DNA of 64,000 bases. Source: Gimibacter soli (GTDB taxonomy: Bacteria; Pseudomonadota; Alphaproteobacteria; Sphingomonadales; Kordiimonadaceae). The stretch lies in contig NZ_CP116805.1 in NCBI RefSeq assembly GCF_028463845.1, positions 3,468,001 to 3,532,000 on the forward strand. The letters run 5' to 3'. The stretch's first letter is position 1, and every line of letters starts with the position of its first letter. Position numbers and translations under genes: made by a program. Of the stretch, positions 28,351 through 37,589 are shown piece by piece. Under the pieces are notes generated by a model, which was not told where the DNA came from, did not search any database, and saw nothing but the letters and a program-made list of their open reading frames with translations.

Positions 28351-29820
28351 ATGGTACGTCGGCTGATTCTGTCTGTTGTGGCACTTATCGCGGTTCTCGC
28401 CGCTGTCATGGTCGGTCGTACGCTGATGGCGCCAGGCATGCCCGCGCCAGTCGCTGCGCCCGAAGCCTTCCCGGTGAACGAGGAAGAAGCCGTCGCCAAG
28501 CTCGCCAAGGCGCTGACGTTTGAAACCATCTCCCGCGCCCCCGGTGCGCCCTATGACACCGAAGCCTTCGATGCTTTCCATGCCTGGCTTGGCGAGGCTT
28601 TCCCGAACGTTTTCTCGCAGCTCAAGGTCACCCGCATCGCGGGCCATAGCCTCCTCGTCGAATGGCCGGGCAAGGACGCCAGCCTGCAGCCCGCCATGTT
28701 CCTCGCGCACATGGATGTGGTGCCGGTGGACCCCGCGACGCTCGGTGAATGGACCCACCCGCCTTTCGCCGGCATTGTGGCCGACGGCATGGTCTGGGGC
28801 CGCGGCGCGCTTGATATGAAAGGCCCGATGATCACGCTTCTGGAGGCCACCGAGACGCTGCTTGCCCGTGGCTATATCCCTGCCCGCACTATCCTTCTGG
28901 GCCTTGGCCATGACGAGGAAGTCGGTGGCTCGGGCGCTGTCGCCATCGCCGCGCACCTGAAGGAGACCGGCGTGCGCCCGGCCTTCGTCCTTGATGAAGG
29001 CGGTGCCGTTGCGACCGACGGGCTTTTTGGCGGCACCAGCGAACCTGTTGCCCTGATCGGCGTTGCCGAAAAAGGCTATATGAGCGTGAAACTGACATCG
29101 CGCGGTCAGGGCGGTCACTCGTCGCGCCCCGGCAAGGATACGGCGATCAGCCGCCTCGCGAAGGCGATCCAGCGGCTCGAAGCCTACGAGTTCCCGAACG
29201 ATGCGCGCTTCCTGCGCTCGACCCTTGAGCCCGCGATGCCGCTGTTGCCGTTCGGGCAGCGGCTGGCGGTCGCCAACCTGTGGCTGACCGAACCGCTTGT
29301 GGTGGCGCTGATGAAGGAAGCGCCCGACATGGCGGCGAGCCTGCATACCACCAAGGTGCCGACGATCCTTTCGGCCGGCATCAAGGATAACGTGATCCCG
29401 ACCGTGGCCGAGGCCACCGTCAACCTGCGCCTTTTCCCCGGCGACGCGCCCGAGGCTGTCCTTGCCACCCTGCGCGAGGTGATCGCGGATGACATGATCA
29501 GCGTGGAGCCTGCAAGCAGCGTGATGACGCCGGCCTCACCCGTCAGCCCTACCGATAGCGACGCCTACCGGCTGATCAGCGACACGATCAAGGGCATGAC
29601 CCCCGATGCGCCGCCGCCGGTTGCCACCATGCTCGTGCTGATGGCCACCGATGTGCGCCATTATGCGGGTGTCAGCGATGCGCAGTACCGCTTCAACTAT
29701 GTGCCGATGACCCCGGCGCTGATCAGAACGCTGCATGCCGAAGACGAGCGTGTGCCGGTTTCGGCGATCCCCGACATGGTCCGCTTCTTTGGCCGGATGA
29801 TGCTGGGCGCCGGGGGTTAA
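28351..29820 (+). CDS. M20 family metallopeptidase with N-terminal membrane anchor/signal
   Basis: A 489-residue zinc carboxypeptidase-like protein (M20, close to yeast CPS1-type enzymes). There is a hydrophobic N-terminus (residues 5-24), then metal-binding motifs AHMDVVPVD (H, D), GRGALDMKGP (D) and GHDEEVGGSGA (E E), the dimerisation domain insert beginning VAEKGYMSVKLTSRG, and a late histidine ligand region. ATG 28351 has GGAGA upstream; a frame open far upstream is not coding. It probably hydrolyses peptides in the periplasm or at the membrane. Its stop overlaps that of the convergent SSS gene. Confidence 0.88.
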   Translation: MVRRLILSVVALIAVLAAVMVGRTLMAPGMPAPVAAPEAFPVNEEEAVAKLAKALTFETISRAPGAPYDTEAFDAFHAWLGEAFPNVFSQLKVTRIAGHSLLVEWPGKDASLQPAMFLAHMDVVPVDPATLGEWTHPPFAGIVADGMVWGRGALDMKGPMITLLEATETLLARGYIPARTILLGLGHDEEVGGSGAVAIAAHLKETGVRPAFVLDEGGAVATDGLFGGTSEPVALIGVAEKGYMSVKLTSRGQGGHSSRPGKDTAISRLAKAIQRLEAYEFPNDARFLRSTLEPAMPLLPFGQRLAVANLWLTEPLVVALMKEAPDMAASLHTTKVPTILSAGIKDNVIPTVAEATVNLRLFPGDAPEAVLATLREVIADDMISVEPASSVMTPASPVSPTDSDAYRLISDTIKGMTPDAPPPVATMLVLMATDVRHYAGVSDAQYRFNYVPMTPALIRTLHAEDERVPVSAIPDMVRFFGRMMLGAGG

Positions 29821-31316
29821 AGGTCCAGCACCCGGTCAATATCCTTCGGCAGGCTTTTCGGCTTGTCGAGCAGCGACACGATGATGAAAAGCGTGAGGGA
29901 CACAAGAAGGGCCACAAAACCCGGATCCATCCCGTGGGGCGGACGCACACCGGCGAGATAGAAACCGATATTGATGGCGAGTGCGGCAACGATGGCCGCC
30001 ACCGCCGCCCTCGCCGACGCCCGCTTCCAGTTCAGCCCGAACATCACGACAGGCAGCAGCGCCGAGGCAAACGTGCCCCAGCCGAACACGCCAAGGAAGC
30101 CGATCAGCGCGCCGTTTTCATAGAAGCTATAGAGCGCGAAAAGCGTCGCGAAGATGCTGAGCCCGATGGTCGCCACCCGCGCCCAGAAAAGCTCGGCCCC
30201 GAGCGACCGTCCCCGGATCGCCTTCGGGATATCATGGATGATCGCCGCCGCCCCTATATTGAGGAAGCTGTCTGCCGTCGACATGATCGCCGCGAAGAGC
30301 CCGGCAAACACGATGCCCGCGAGGATCGGGTTGGCAAACTCGCGCAGGAACACCGGGGCCGCCTCATCGGGCGCGCCGAGCGGGGCATGCATGTCGCCGA
30401 TCACCAACGCGCGCATCACCATGCCGATTGAAACCCACAGAAGCGCCGCGAGCACATAGCCGATCACCGTGATGGGCACGACGATGCGATTGTCCGAAAG
30501 CCGGCGGTTCATCATCATCTTGGTCGTCACATGCGGCTGGCCGGACAGCCCGAAGCCAAAGAGGAAGAACCATGAAAGCGCCGCCATCGGTCCCATAGTG
30601 CCGAAGGGCAGCGCCGATTCCGGGTCCGTGTCCATCAGCATCTGGCTCGCCTCACCCAGCCCGCCATCGAACACGCCGATGGCCGCCACAACGACAAGCA
30701 CCCCCGCCACCATCATCACGAAGCCCTGGATGAGATCAGTGTAAACGGAGGCGATGATGCCACCCGTGACGCAATAGAAGATCAAGACGGCGGACGAGAT
30801 GGCCGCACAGGCCGCCAGGCTGATACCGGCGAACATGGCGGTATCGGCGAGCAGCGACTGCAGCACCATCGCCATCGCCAGAATTTGCGTCGCCAGATAG
30901 CCGATGACGCCCAGAAGGATCGTTAGCGCCGATAGGCCCCGCGCCCAGTTGCTTTCGTAGCGCGCCATCACAAGATCCGGCAGGCTGACGGTATCGCGCA
31001 GCTCCGCGATCATGCGGATACGCTTGGCGATCAGATAATAGCCGATCCCGAAGCCAAGGGCCGACACGGTCGCCATCCACATCGAGGAAAGGCCGGTGGC
31101 ATAGACAAGCCCCGGCCCGCCGACGAAACCGAAGCCCGACAGGGTGGAGGAGAATACGGCAAGCGACACAACCCAAGGCCCAAGGCCGCGACCGGCGACG
31201 AAAAAGTCCCCCGCCGTATGGGTGCGTTTCATGGCCCAAAGACCAACCCCGATGCAGAAGACCATGTAAAGGGCGACGAAGCCGAGGATGATCTCGTGTG
31301 CATAAGCGTCCATCAC
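29817..31316 (-). CDS. Sodium:solute symporter (SSS family), substrate unknown
   Basis: A 499-residue SSS transporter with about 13 helices. Family marks are RTHTAGDFFVAGRGLG in the first loop, AVFSSTLSGFGFVGGPGLVY, YLIAKRIRM, and FAAIMSTADSFLNIGAAAI with the Na+-site serine/threonine region in the eighth helix. The solute (amino acid, short acid or pantothenate) cannot be called. It overlaps the small membrane gene upstream by ATGA, so both are translated together. Convergent with the M20 peptidase, which might produce its substrate. Confidence 0.85.
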   Translation of the reverse strand: MMDAYAHEIILGFVALYMVFCIGVGLWAMKRTHTAGDFFVAGRGLGPWVVSLAVFSSTLSGFGFVGGPGLVYATGLSSMWMATVSALGFGIGYYLIAKRIRMIAELRDTVSLPDLVMARYESNWARGLSALTILLGVIGYLATQILAMAMVLQSLLADTAMFAGISLAACAAISSAVLIFYCVTGGIIASVYTDLIQGFVMMVAGVLVVVAAIGVFDGGLGEASQMLMDTDPESALPFGTMGPMAALSWFFLFGFGLSGQPHVTTKMMMNRRLSDNRIVVPITVIGYVLAALLWVSIGMVMRALVIGDMHAPLGAPDEAAPVFLREFANPILAGIVFAGLFAAIMSTADSFLNIGAAAIIHDIPKAIRGRSLGAELFWARVATIGLSIFATLFALYSFYENGALIGFLGVFGWGTFASALLPVVMFGLNWKRASARAAVAAIVAALAINIGFYLAGVRPPHGMDPGFVALLVSLTLFIIVSLLDKPKSLPKDIDRVLDL

Positions 31317-31846
31317 ACGCCCTCCCCGCGGTCGGCCTTCATCTCGGCCACAAGGGCGGCGAAGGCGGCTTCATCGTCCGCATGCAGGATGAAGCGACGG
31401 AACCCCCACACATAGAAAAGATCGAAGGCAAGCATTGATCCCCAGACGCCCCAGATGGCGACGGTGGAAGGCCACGGGAACCCGAGCACAATCGCCGGCT
31501 CGTCACCGCCAACTGCGGCCCGGTAGCCGAACCAGATGGCTGTCCATACGACAGCCGCGGCGAGTGCCAGCAGGGTGAAGCCGATACGCGCGGCGCGGAT
31601 GCGGCGGTGGGCGGGCAGCGAGAAATCATAAAGGATCGCGACAAGCGCGATGACGATCAGCTGCATGAAATAGGGGGCGTTTCCAAGTGCATCGAGGCGC
31701 GCGGCGGCGTCTCCGCCCACCTTCATGCCGTCGATTGTGGCGTGCGGCAGGCCGGTCGCCCCGGCGGTCAGCGGCGCTTCCCACACGAAGGCGACGATGC
31801 CCAGAAGGGCAATCAGCAACCCTAGGATCAGATAGATATGCCGCAC
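31313..31846 (-). CDS. Small membrane protein coupled to SSS symporter
   Basis: A 177-residue protein with four hydrophobic segments: residues 4-22, 60-77, 88-108 and 130-150. I recognise no named family. Its stop overlaps the start of the symporter gene as ATGA, so it is very likely a partner or assembly factor of that transporter. A loop with ATIDGMKVGGDAAARLDALG lies between helices one and two. Charged C-terminal tail of about 25 residues is cytoplasmic. Confidence 0.68.
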   Translation of the reverse strand: MRHIYLILGLLIALLGIVAFVWEAPLTAGATGLPHATIDGMKVGGDAAARLDALGNAPYFMQLIVIALVAILYDFSLPAHRRIRAARIGFTLLALAAAVVWTAIWFGYRAAVGGDEPAIVLGFPWPSTVAIWGVWGSMLAFDLFYVWGFRRFILHADDEAAFAALVAEMKADRGEGV

Positions 31847-31898
31847 CGCTTGCCCTCCCCCTGACTGAATACGCGGGGCGAGAGTGGCACGACGGGCT

Positions 31899-31921
31899 AC
31901 CGGAGCGCAAGACGCTCCGGT
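31899..31921 (-). terminator. Hairpin after eda
   Basis: ACCGGAGCG (31899-31907) and CGCTCCGGT (31913-31921) make a perfect 9-bp stem with a 5-base loop, 26 bases after the eda stop. No clear U-run follows in the minus direction. It is the likely 3' end of the zwf-pgl-edd-eda transcript, or a stabilising structure. Confidence 0.5.
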
Positions 31922-31946
31922 GTCTTAATTCAACAATCGTTGAAAA

Positions 31947-32576
31947 TCAGCGACCGAGTTTGGCGACAGCCGATTTGGCGAGCGCGCCAACTGCCGCCGG
32001 ATCGATCTTGCCATCCTGCCCGCGCGGGGTCAGCCACGAGCCGCCGACAACGGCCACGTTATCAAGCGCCAGATAGGTCGGGGCCGAAGCTTCGGTCACA
32101 CCGCCTGTGGGACAGAAGGTGAGGTCCGGCAGCACGGAGCCGACAGCCTTCAGGAACGGCACACCGCCTGCGACTTCGGCGGGGAAGAATTTCAGCTCGC
32201 TGAAGCCCCACTCGCGCGCCTGCATGGCTTCGGAAAGGGTGGCCACACCGGGCAGGAAATCGAAGCCGAGGGCTTTGACTGCATCGGCAAGCGTCTCGGT
32301 GAGGCCCGGGCTCACACCGAACACGGCGCCGGCGTCTTTCGCCTGCTTGGCAAGTTCGGGGGTCAGTACGGTGCCCGCACCCACCACGGCATCCGGCAGC
32401 GCCTTGGCAACCGCCGAAATGCTTTCAAGCGCCGACGGGTGACGCAGGGTAATTTCCAGGACCTTCAAGCCATTGTCGTAAAGCGCCTTCGAGACGGCAA
32501 CCGCCTCCTCGGCACTTTTATAGTTCAGCACCGGGATCACGGGTGCGAGCGTCATGATGGTCTTGATATCGGTCAT
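31947..32576 (-). CDS. eda: 2-keto-3-deoxy-6-phosphogluconate aldolase
   Basis: A 209-residue class I aldolase that cleaves KDPG to pyruvate and glyceraldehyde-3-phosphate. Visible are LEITLRHPSALES (with the catalytic glutamate region), VGAGTVLTPE, KFFPAEVAGGVPFLKA (Schiff-base lysine region) and FCPTGGVTEASAP (phosphate binding). It is the last gene of the Entner-Doudoroff operon, 12 bases after edd. Confidence 0.95.
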   Translation of the reverse strand: MTDIKTIMTLAPVIPVLNYKSAEEAVAVSKALYDNGLKVLEITLRHPSALESISAVAKALPDAVVGAGTVLTPELAKQAKDAGAVFGVSPGLTETLADAVKALGFDFLPGVATLSEAMQAREWGFSELKFFPAEVAGGVPFLKAVGSVLPDLTFCPTGGVTEASAPTYLALDNVAVVGGSWLTPRGQDGKIDPAAVGALAKSAVAKLGR

Positions 32577-32588
32577 GGGTCGAAGTCC

Positions 32589-34403
32589 TCAGAAAGCCTG
32601 ATGGGTGAATACGCTGGCGCCTTCGCCCGCGGGGGAAACAAGCGCGCGGAAGCCGGTGAACAGGTCGCGGCCGTAGGTCAGCGGTTGCTCGGGGCCTTTG
32701 GATGGCGTGCGGGCGGCAAACTCGTCCGCATCCACCAGAAGCTCCAGCGTGCCTTTCACGGCGTCGAGCCGGATCATATCGCCATCCTGCACACGTGCAA
32801 TAGGCCCGCCCATCGCCGCCTCGGGGCTGACGTGAATTGCCGCCGGCACCTTGCCCGATGCGCCGGACATGCGGCCATCGGTCACAAGCGCCACCTTGAA
32901 GCCCTTGTCCTGCAGCACGCCAAGGGACGGCGTCAGTTTATGCAGTTCCGGCATGCCGATGGCTTTCGGCCCCTGATAGCGGACGACCGCCACAAAGTCG
33001 CGCTCCAGCTTGCCGGCCTTGAAAGCCGTCAGCAGGTCATCCTGATGCTCGAACACGATGGCAGGTGCCTCGATCACCCGGTGTTCGGGCTTCACGGCGG
33101 AAACCTTGATCACGCAGTCGCCAAGCGGCCCTTCAAGGATTTCAAGTCCACCTTCGGCCTGGAAGGGGTTGGTGGCAGGGCGCAGCACGGTATCGTCACC
33201 GGGCGTCGCGGGAAGCGGCTTCCAGCTCGCGCGCTCACCTTCAAGCTCGGGGAAAGTGCCCCATGCTTCAAGGCCCTTGCCGAGGATCGTTTCGCCGTCG
33301 TTATGAAGTAGGCCCGCCGACAGCAGTTCCTTTGTGACCCACGGCGTACCGCCCGAGGCATGGAAGGCGTTCACATCGGCGAGCCCGTTCGGGTAAACGC
33401 GGGCAAGAAGCGGCACGATCTTCGAAAGATCAGCGAAATCACCCCACGTGACCTTGATGCCAGCCGCTGCCGCAATCGCCACGATATGGAGCGTATGGTT
33501 GGTAGAGCCACCGGTCGCCAGAAGCCCGCAGATAGCATTCACGATGGCGCGTTCGTCCACCATATCGGCCAGCCCTTTCGGCTTGTCGGCAGCAGCCAAA
33601 GCCACAGCGCGGGCGGAAGCGGCATCATTGAGCGCGGCGCGCAGGTCGGTATTCGGCGCCACGAAGCTCGAGCCCGGCAGTTGCAGCCCCATCATTTCGA
33701 GCATCATCTGGTTGGTGTTGGCGGTGCCATAGAAGGTGCAGGTGCCGGGGCTGTGGTAGGCGCGGCTTTCCGATTCCAGAAGCTCGGCACGGCCAACCTT
33801 GCCGAGGGCATATTCCTGACGGACCTTGGCCTTCTCGCTGTTCGAGATGCCGGTCGGCATCGGGCCAGAGGGCACAAACACGAACGGCAGATGGCCAAAG
33901 GAAAGCGCACCCATCAGAAGGCCCGGCACGATCTTGTCACAGATGCCCAGAAGCAACCCGCCATCGAAGACATTGTGGCTCATGGCAATTGCCGTCGCCA
34001 TCGCGATCACATCGCGCGAGAAAAGCGACATTTCCATGCCCGGCTCGCCCTGCGTGACGCCGTCACACATGGCGGGTACGCCACCGGCCATCTGCGCCAC
34101 ACCGCCTGCATCGATGATCGCGCGTTTCAGTTCGGGCAGCATCGTGTGATAGGGCTGGTGGGCCGAAAGCATGTCGTTATAGGATGAAACAATGCCGATG
34201 TTCGGCACCTTGCCGTCTGCAATCTGGTGCTTTTCCGCCTCGCCGCAGGCAGCAATCGCGTGGGCGATATTGCCGCAGGACATGCGGCCACGCTGCGGGC
34301 CGGCATCGCGCATCGCCTGGATGCGCGCCATATAGGCCGCACGGCTGGCGGTCGAGCGTTCACGGATACGGTCGGTTATCTTGAGAAGGCGGGGGTCGGT
34401 CAT
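32589..34403 (-). CDS. edd: 6-phosphogluconate dehydratase
   Basis: A 604-residue IlvD/Edd family dehydratase with an iron-sulfur cluster that makes KDPG from 6-phosphogluconate. [22 protein letters not shown] near the N-terminus, [50 protein letters not shown] and [14 protein letters not shown] are Edd signatures. ATG 34403 has AAGGACTGAAGAG upstream; an in-frame extension to 34445 looks spurious. It lies between pgl and eda. Confidence 0.95.
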   Translation of the reverse strand: MTDPRLLKITDRIRERSTASRAAYMARIQAMRDAGPQRGRMSCGNIAHAIAACGEAEKHQIADGKVPNIGIVSSYNDMLSAHQPYHTMLPELKRAIIDAGGVAQMAGGVPAMCDGVTQGEPGMEMSLFSRDVIAMATAIAMSHNVFDGGLLLGICDKIVPGLLMGALSFGHLPFVFVPSGPMPTGISNSEKAKVRQEYALGKVGRAELLESESRAYHSPGTCTFYGTANTNQMMLEMMGLQLPGSSFVAPNTDLRAALNDAASARAVALAAADKPKGLADMVDERAIVNAICGLLATGGSTNHTLHIVAIAAAAGIKVTWGDFADLSKIVPLLARVYPNGLADVNAFHASGGTPWVTKELLSAGLLHNDGETILGKGLEAWGTFPELEGERASWKPLPATPGDDTVLRPATNPFQAEGGLEILEGPLGDCVIKVSAVKPEHRVIEAPAIVFEHQDDLLTAFKAGKLERDFVAVVRYQGPKAIGMPELHKLTPSLGVLQDKGFKVALVTDGRMSGASGKVPAAIHVSPEAAMGGPIARVQDGDMIRLDAVKGTLELLVDADEFAARTPSKGPEQPLTYGRDLFTGFRALVSPAGEGASVFTHQAF

Positions 34404-34432
34404 CTCTTCAGTCCTTGGGTGTTCAGGGCGGA

Positions 34433-35134
34433 TCAGGCCGCCCAATAGACGCTGAGCCTGTCGCCCAGCGCCCGTGCAACGCGCCCGATGGGCAGGTTGC
34501 TTGCGGGGTCCGTTGCGGCATCATACACCGCTTTCTTGTCGTCCCCCGTGATCATCAGCTGCACCGCACCGGCGCGGGTGAGCGCACCAAGCGTGAGGGT
34601 GAGGCGCAATACCTCGTCCCCCGTCACATCGCTACGGTTGGCGCGGATGGCCCGCACGGTCGCCGCATCATCCGGCTGCATCGCGGCTTCAAGGCCTTCA
34701 GCCGACGGGAAGAGCGAGGCTGTGTGTCCGTCCGGCCCCATACCGAGGAGCACGACATCAAACGGATCAAGCGCCTTGTAGGTAGCGTCCACTTGCGAAG
34801 CAGCAGCAAACGGATCGTCACCCGGCACTTTCATCGGTGTGAAGGCAGCATCCACTGCTTTGCCCGTCAGAAGCGTGCGGCGAAGGAACGCGGTGTTCGA
34901 GCGCGCATGATCGGCCTCCACCCAGCGTTCGTCAACGAGCGCGACCTTCACATTTTGCCATGCCATGTCGGCATCCGCCATCGCGGCAAAAAGCGGCGCG
35001 GGGGTCGAGCCGCCCGAAACAGCCCAGCGGGCCTCACCGCTTTTTCCGAGGGCGGCTTCAAGCCGGGTGCGTGTGTCGGCCGTGATCGCCGCCACCATTG
35101 CCTCGCGGCTGTCGAACGACAGGAAGTTTGCCAC
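34433..35134 (-). CDS. pgl: 6-phosphogluconolactonase (DevB/Pgl type)
   Basis: A 233-residue lactonase that hydrolyses 6-phosphogluconolactone. [31 protein letters not shown] and [14 protein letters not shown] are the sugar-phosphate isomerase-like fold motifs of this family. The start is a GTG at 35134, five bases after the zwf stop, with AAGGCGG inside the end of zwf, so the two are translationally linked. Confidence 0.93.
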   Translation of the reverse strand: MANFLSFDSREAMVAAITADTRTRLEAALGKSGEARWAVSGGSTPAPLFAAMADADMAWQNVKVALVDERWVEADHARSNTAFLRRTLLTGKAVDAAFTPMKVPGDDPFAAASQVDATYKALDPFDVVLLGMGPDGHTASLFPSAEGLEAAMQPDDAATVRAIRANRSDVTGDEVLRLTLTLGALTRAGAVQLMITGDDKKAVYDAATDPASNLPIGRVARALGDRLSVYWAA

Positions 35135-35139
35135 CCGCC

Positions 35140-36609
35140 TTACTCCGCGCTGCCGTCGTGATACCAGGTGCGGCCATCGCGCGACATAAGGTCATGCGCC
35201 TCATACGGCCCCCATGTGCCGGCCGAATAGGTCTTGAGCGTTGCGGGCTTGGCCTGCCAGTGCGCGATGATCCGGTCGACCCAGCGCCAGGCGTGGGCCA
35301 CTTCGGCACGGTGCACAAAGAGGCTCTGGTCGCCGCGGGCGGCATCGAGGATCAGGCGCAGATACGGCCCCATCCGCATCGGCCCCTTGGCGCCGACGTC
35401 ATCAAGCCGCAGCTCCACTTCCTTCAGCTCGTCCGACGACGAATCGTGGTTTTTCATCATCACGCGCAGGGCCAGATGATCCTCGGGCTGCAGGCGGATG
35501 ATGAAACGGTTCGGGTTGATGCTGGCGCCCCACGCGGCGTTCGGCGAGTGCGGCACATCCTTGAACTGGATGACGATCTCGGCGAAGCGCGCCGGCAGGC
35601 GCTTGCCGGTCCGCAGATAGAAGGGCACACCGGCCCAGCGCCAGTTCTGGATATGGGTCCTCAGCGCGATGAAGGTTTCGGTCTGACTTTTGTCCTTCAG
35701 GCCAAGGTCAGCGGCATAGCCCGGCACGGCCTTGCCGTTCACGGCACCCTCGCCGTACTGCGCACGCACCACGTTGCGGTCGATGGCGTCGCCTTCAAGC
35801 GGTTCCAGCGACTTCAGCACTTTCAGCTTTTCGTCACGGATGCTGTCAGCGTCCAAGCGCGCCGGCGGCTCCATCGCCACAAGGCAAAGGAGCTGCAGAA
35901 GGTGGTTCTGCACCATGTCGCGGATCGCACCGGTGCCTTCATAGAAGCCGGCGCGGCCTTCAACGCCGATATTCTCGGCCGCCGTGATCTGGATATGGTC
36001 GATTGTGCGGTTGGACCAAAGACGCTCGAAAAGAATATTCGAGAAGCGCAGGGCCAACAGATTCTGCACGGCTTCCTTGCCGAGATAATGGTCGATCCGG
36101 AAGGTCTGGCCTTCCGCGAAATGACGCGCCACATCGGCATTGATCGCCTCGGCGCTATCATAGTCATGCCCCAGCGGCTTTTCGAGCACAACGCGGGCAC
36201 GCTCGCCGTTCAGGCCGTTGGCGCCAAGCTGGTCGCAGACGCTGGTAAAGAGGGACGGCGGCACAGCGAGGAAATGAACAAGCGGACGGTCATCCTGCTT
36301 GTTGATATCGGCAGCGAGCGCCTTCCAGTCATCCCCGCCCTCGCCGAGATTGAGCTGCACAAAGCGCACCATCGACGCGAAGGTGGCGAAATTATCGTCC
36401 GATACATGGCACGCTGGCGCGGTTTCAGCGAAAACCTTGGTCAGCCAGCCGGCGACCGTTTCATCCGCCGCCGAGCGCGAGGTGAGATAAATCCGGCTGT
36501 CCGGGCTGACCCGGCCCGCCACCACACCGGCAATGAGCGCGGGCAGCAGCTTTTTGCGCGACAGGTCCCCCGTGCCGCCGAAAATCACCAGATCGAATGT
36601 CTTCACCAT
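35140..36609 (-). CDS. zwf: Glucose-6-phosphate 1-dehydrogenase
   Basis: A 489-residue NADP-dependent enzyme that starts the Entner-Doudoroff route. FGGTGDLSRKKLLPAL is the coenzyme fold, and RIDHYLGKEAVQNLLALRF is the G6PD active-site signature. EKPLGHD and GVPFYLRTGKRL are also present. ATG 36609 (MVKTFDLV) has AGAGG upstream; a longer frame reaches into the operator region and is unlikely. It is the first gene of zwf-pgl-edd-eda and is divergent from the GntR regulator. Confidence 0.96.
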   Translation of the reverse strand: MVKTFDLVIFGGTGDLSRKKLLPALIAGVVAGRVSPDSRIYLTSRSAADETVAGWLTKVFAETAPACHVSDDNFATFASMVRFVQLNLGEGGDDWKALAADINKQDDRPLVHFLAVPPSLFTSVCDQLGANGLNGERARVVLEKPLGHDYDSAEAINADVARHFAEGQTFRIDHYLGKEAVQNLLALRFSNILFERLWSNRTIDHIQITAAENIGVEGRAGFYEGTGAIRDMVQNHLLQLLCLVAMEPPARLDADSIRDEKLKVLKSLEPLEGDAIDRNVVRAQYGEGAVNGKAVPGYAADLGLKDKSQTETFIALRTHIQNWRWAGVPFYLRTGKRLPARFAEIVIQFKDVPHSPNAAWGASINPNRFIIRLQPEDHLALRVMMKNHDSSSDELKEVELRLDDVGAKGPMRMGPYLRLILDAARGDQSLFVHRAEVAHAWRWVDRIIAHWQAKPATLKTYSAGTWGPYEAHDLMSRDGRTWYHDGSAE

Positions 36610-36702
36610 AACGTGCCTCTTGAAGCCTTGCTGCGCCTGAAGTTTAATGACAGCGCAGGACAAAAACGAGCTTATCAACGATACCACTAAACCACAATAT
36701 AG

Positions 36703-36733
36703 AACCAATGTCAAAATTGGTATTTCATTGGTT
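36703..36733. promoter_or_regulatory. Candidate GntR operator in the zwf/gntR divergent region
   Basis: ACCAAT-N6-ATTGGT (36704-36721) is an inverted repeat. A further ATTGGTT (36727-36733) can pair with AACCAAT (36703-36709). The element is AT-rich and lies 94 bases before the zwf start and 36 bases before the chosen gntR start. Position and symmetry suit the binding site of the adjacent regulator acting on both directions. It does not match the ACTGGTCTAGACC-type DasR consensus closely, so assignment is tentative. Confidence 0.5.
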
Positions 36734-36768
36734 ATCAAAATATGCTAATCAGTGAGGACAGGAAACCT

Positions 36769-37521
36769 ATGGGGAGCTTTAAGCCCATGTCGCTCAAGGA
36801 GATCGCCGGACCGCTCGATGAAACGAGCCGCCTGCCGCTGTATCAGCAGCTGCAGCGCGCCATCCGCAAGGCGATTGAAGAGAGCGCGCTTTCCCCGTCG
36901 GACGCCCTGCCGCCTGAACGTGACATAGCCACAGAATATGACGTTTCGCGGATCACCGTGAGGAAAGCGCTGGACGGCCTTGTGCAGGACGGGCTTCTGG
37001 CCCGCCGCCAGGGCGCCGGCACCTTCGTAACAGCCCACCTTGAAAAGCGCCTGACCCGGATTTCGAGCTTCTCGGAAGACCTTGCCGCACGCGGCTGGGT
37101 GGCGCGCTCCAAGGTGCTTGAACGCATCAAGGGCACGGTCACCCCGGAAGAATCGCTGAGCCTCAGCCTTGCGCCCGGCGAAGGCGTGTTCCGCTTCCGC
37201 CGTATCCGCTACGCTGACGATGCGCCGATGGCCATCGAGACGGCGGTTGTTCCCGCCTTCTGCCTCAATTCGATCGAGGATGTGCAGGGCTCGCTTTATG
37301 ACGCGCTGGAGCGCACCGGCAACCGTCCGGTCCGCGCCCTGCAACGGATCAAGGCTGTGGCCTTTTCCGAAACCAATGCCCGACTTCTGGGGATCACCCC
37401 CGGTGCGCCCGGCCTGCTTCTTGAGCGGCGCGGCTTCAATGCCGAAGGCCGCGCGGTGGAAATCACCCAGTCCTATTACCGCGGCGACGCGTACGACTTT
37501 GTCGTCGAACTGACCGCCTAA
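36769..37521 (+). CDS. GntR/HutC family transcriptional regulator with UTRA domain
   Basis: About 250 residues from ATG 36769, which has AGGAAACCT upstream; an earlier ATG at 36742 lacks a ribosome site. N-terminal winged helix: LYQQLQRAIRKAIEESAL, LPPERDIATEYDVSRITVRKALDGL. C-terminal UTRA ligand domain with GVFRFRRIRY, MAIETAVVPA and LLLERRGF. HutC-type regulators next to nagB-II and nagA usually bind GlcN-6-P or GlcNAc-6-P. Here it likely controls nagB-nagA and perhaps the divergent zwf operon. Confidence 0.88.
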   Translation: MGSFKPMSLKEIAGPLDETSRLPLYQQLQRAIRKAIEESALSPSDALPPERDIATEYDVSRITVRKALDGLVQDGLLARRQGAGTFVTAHLEKRLTRISSFSEDLAARGWVARSKVLERIKGTVTPEESLSLSLAPGEGVFRFRRIRYADDAPMAIETAVVPAFCLNSIEDVQGSLYDALERTGNRPVRALQRIKAVAFSETNARLLGITPGAPGLLLERRGFNAEGRAVEITQSYYRGDAYDFVVELTA

Positions 37522-37589
37522 AGACAAAACCCCGGCACGATTGCACCAAGGAATGAAGCAAGAATGCCGTCCAGATGAGGATGACAACG

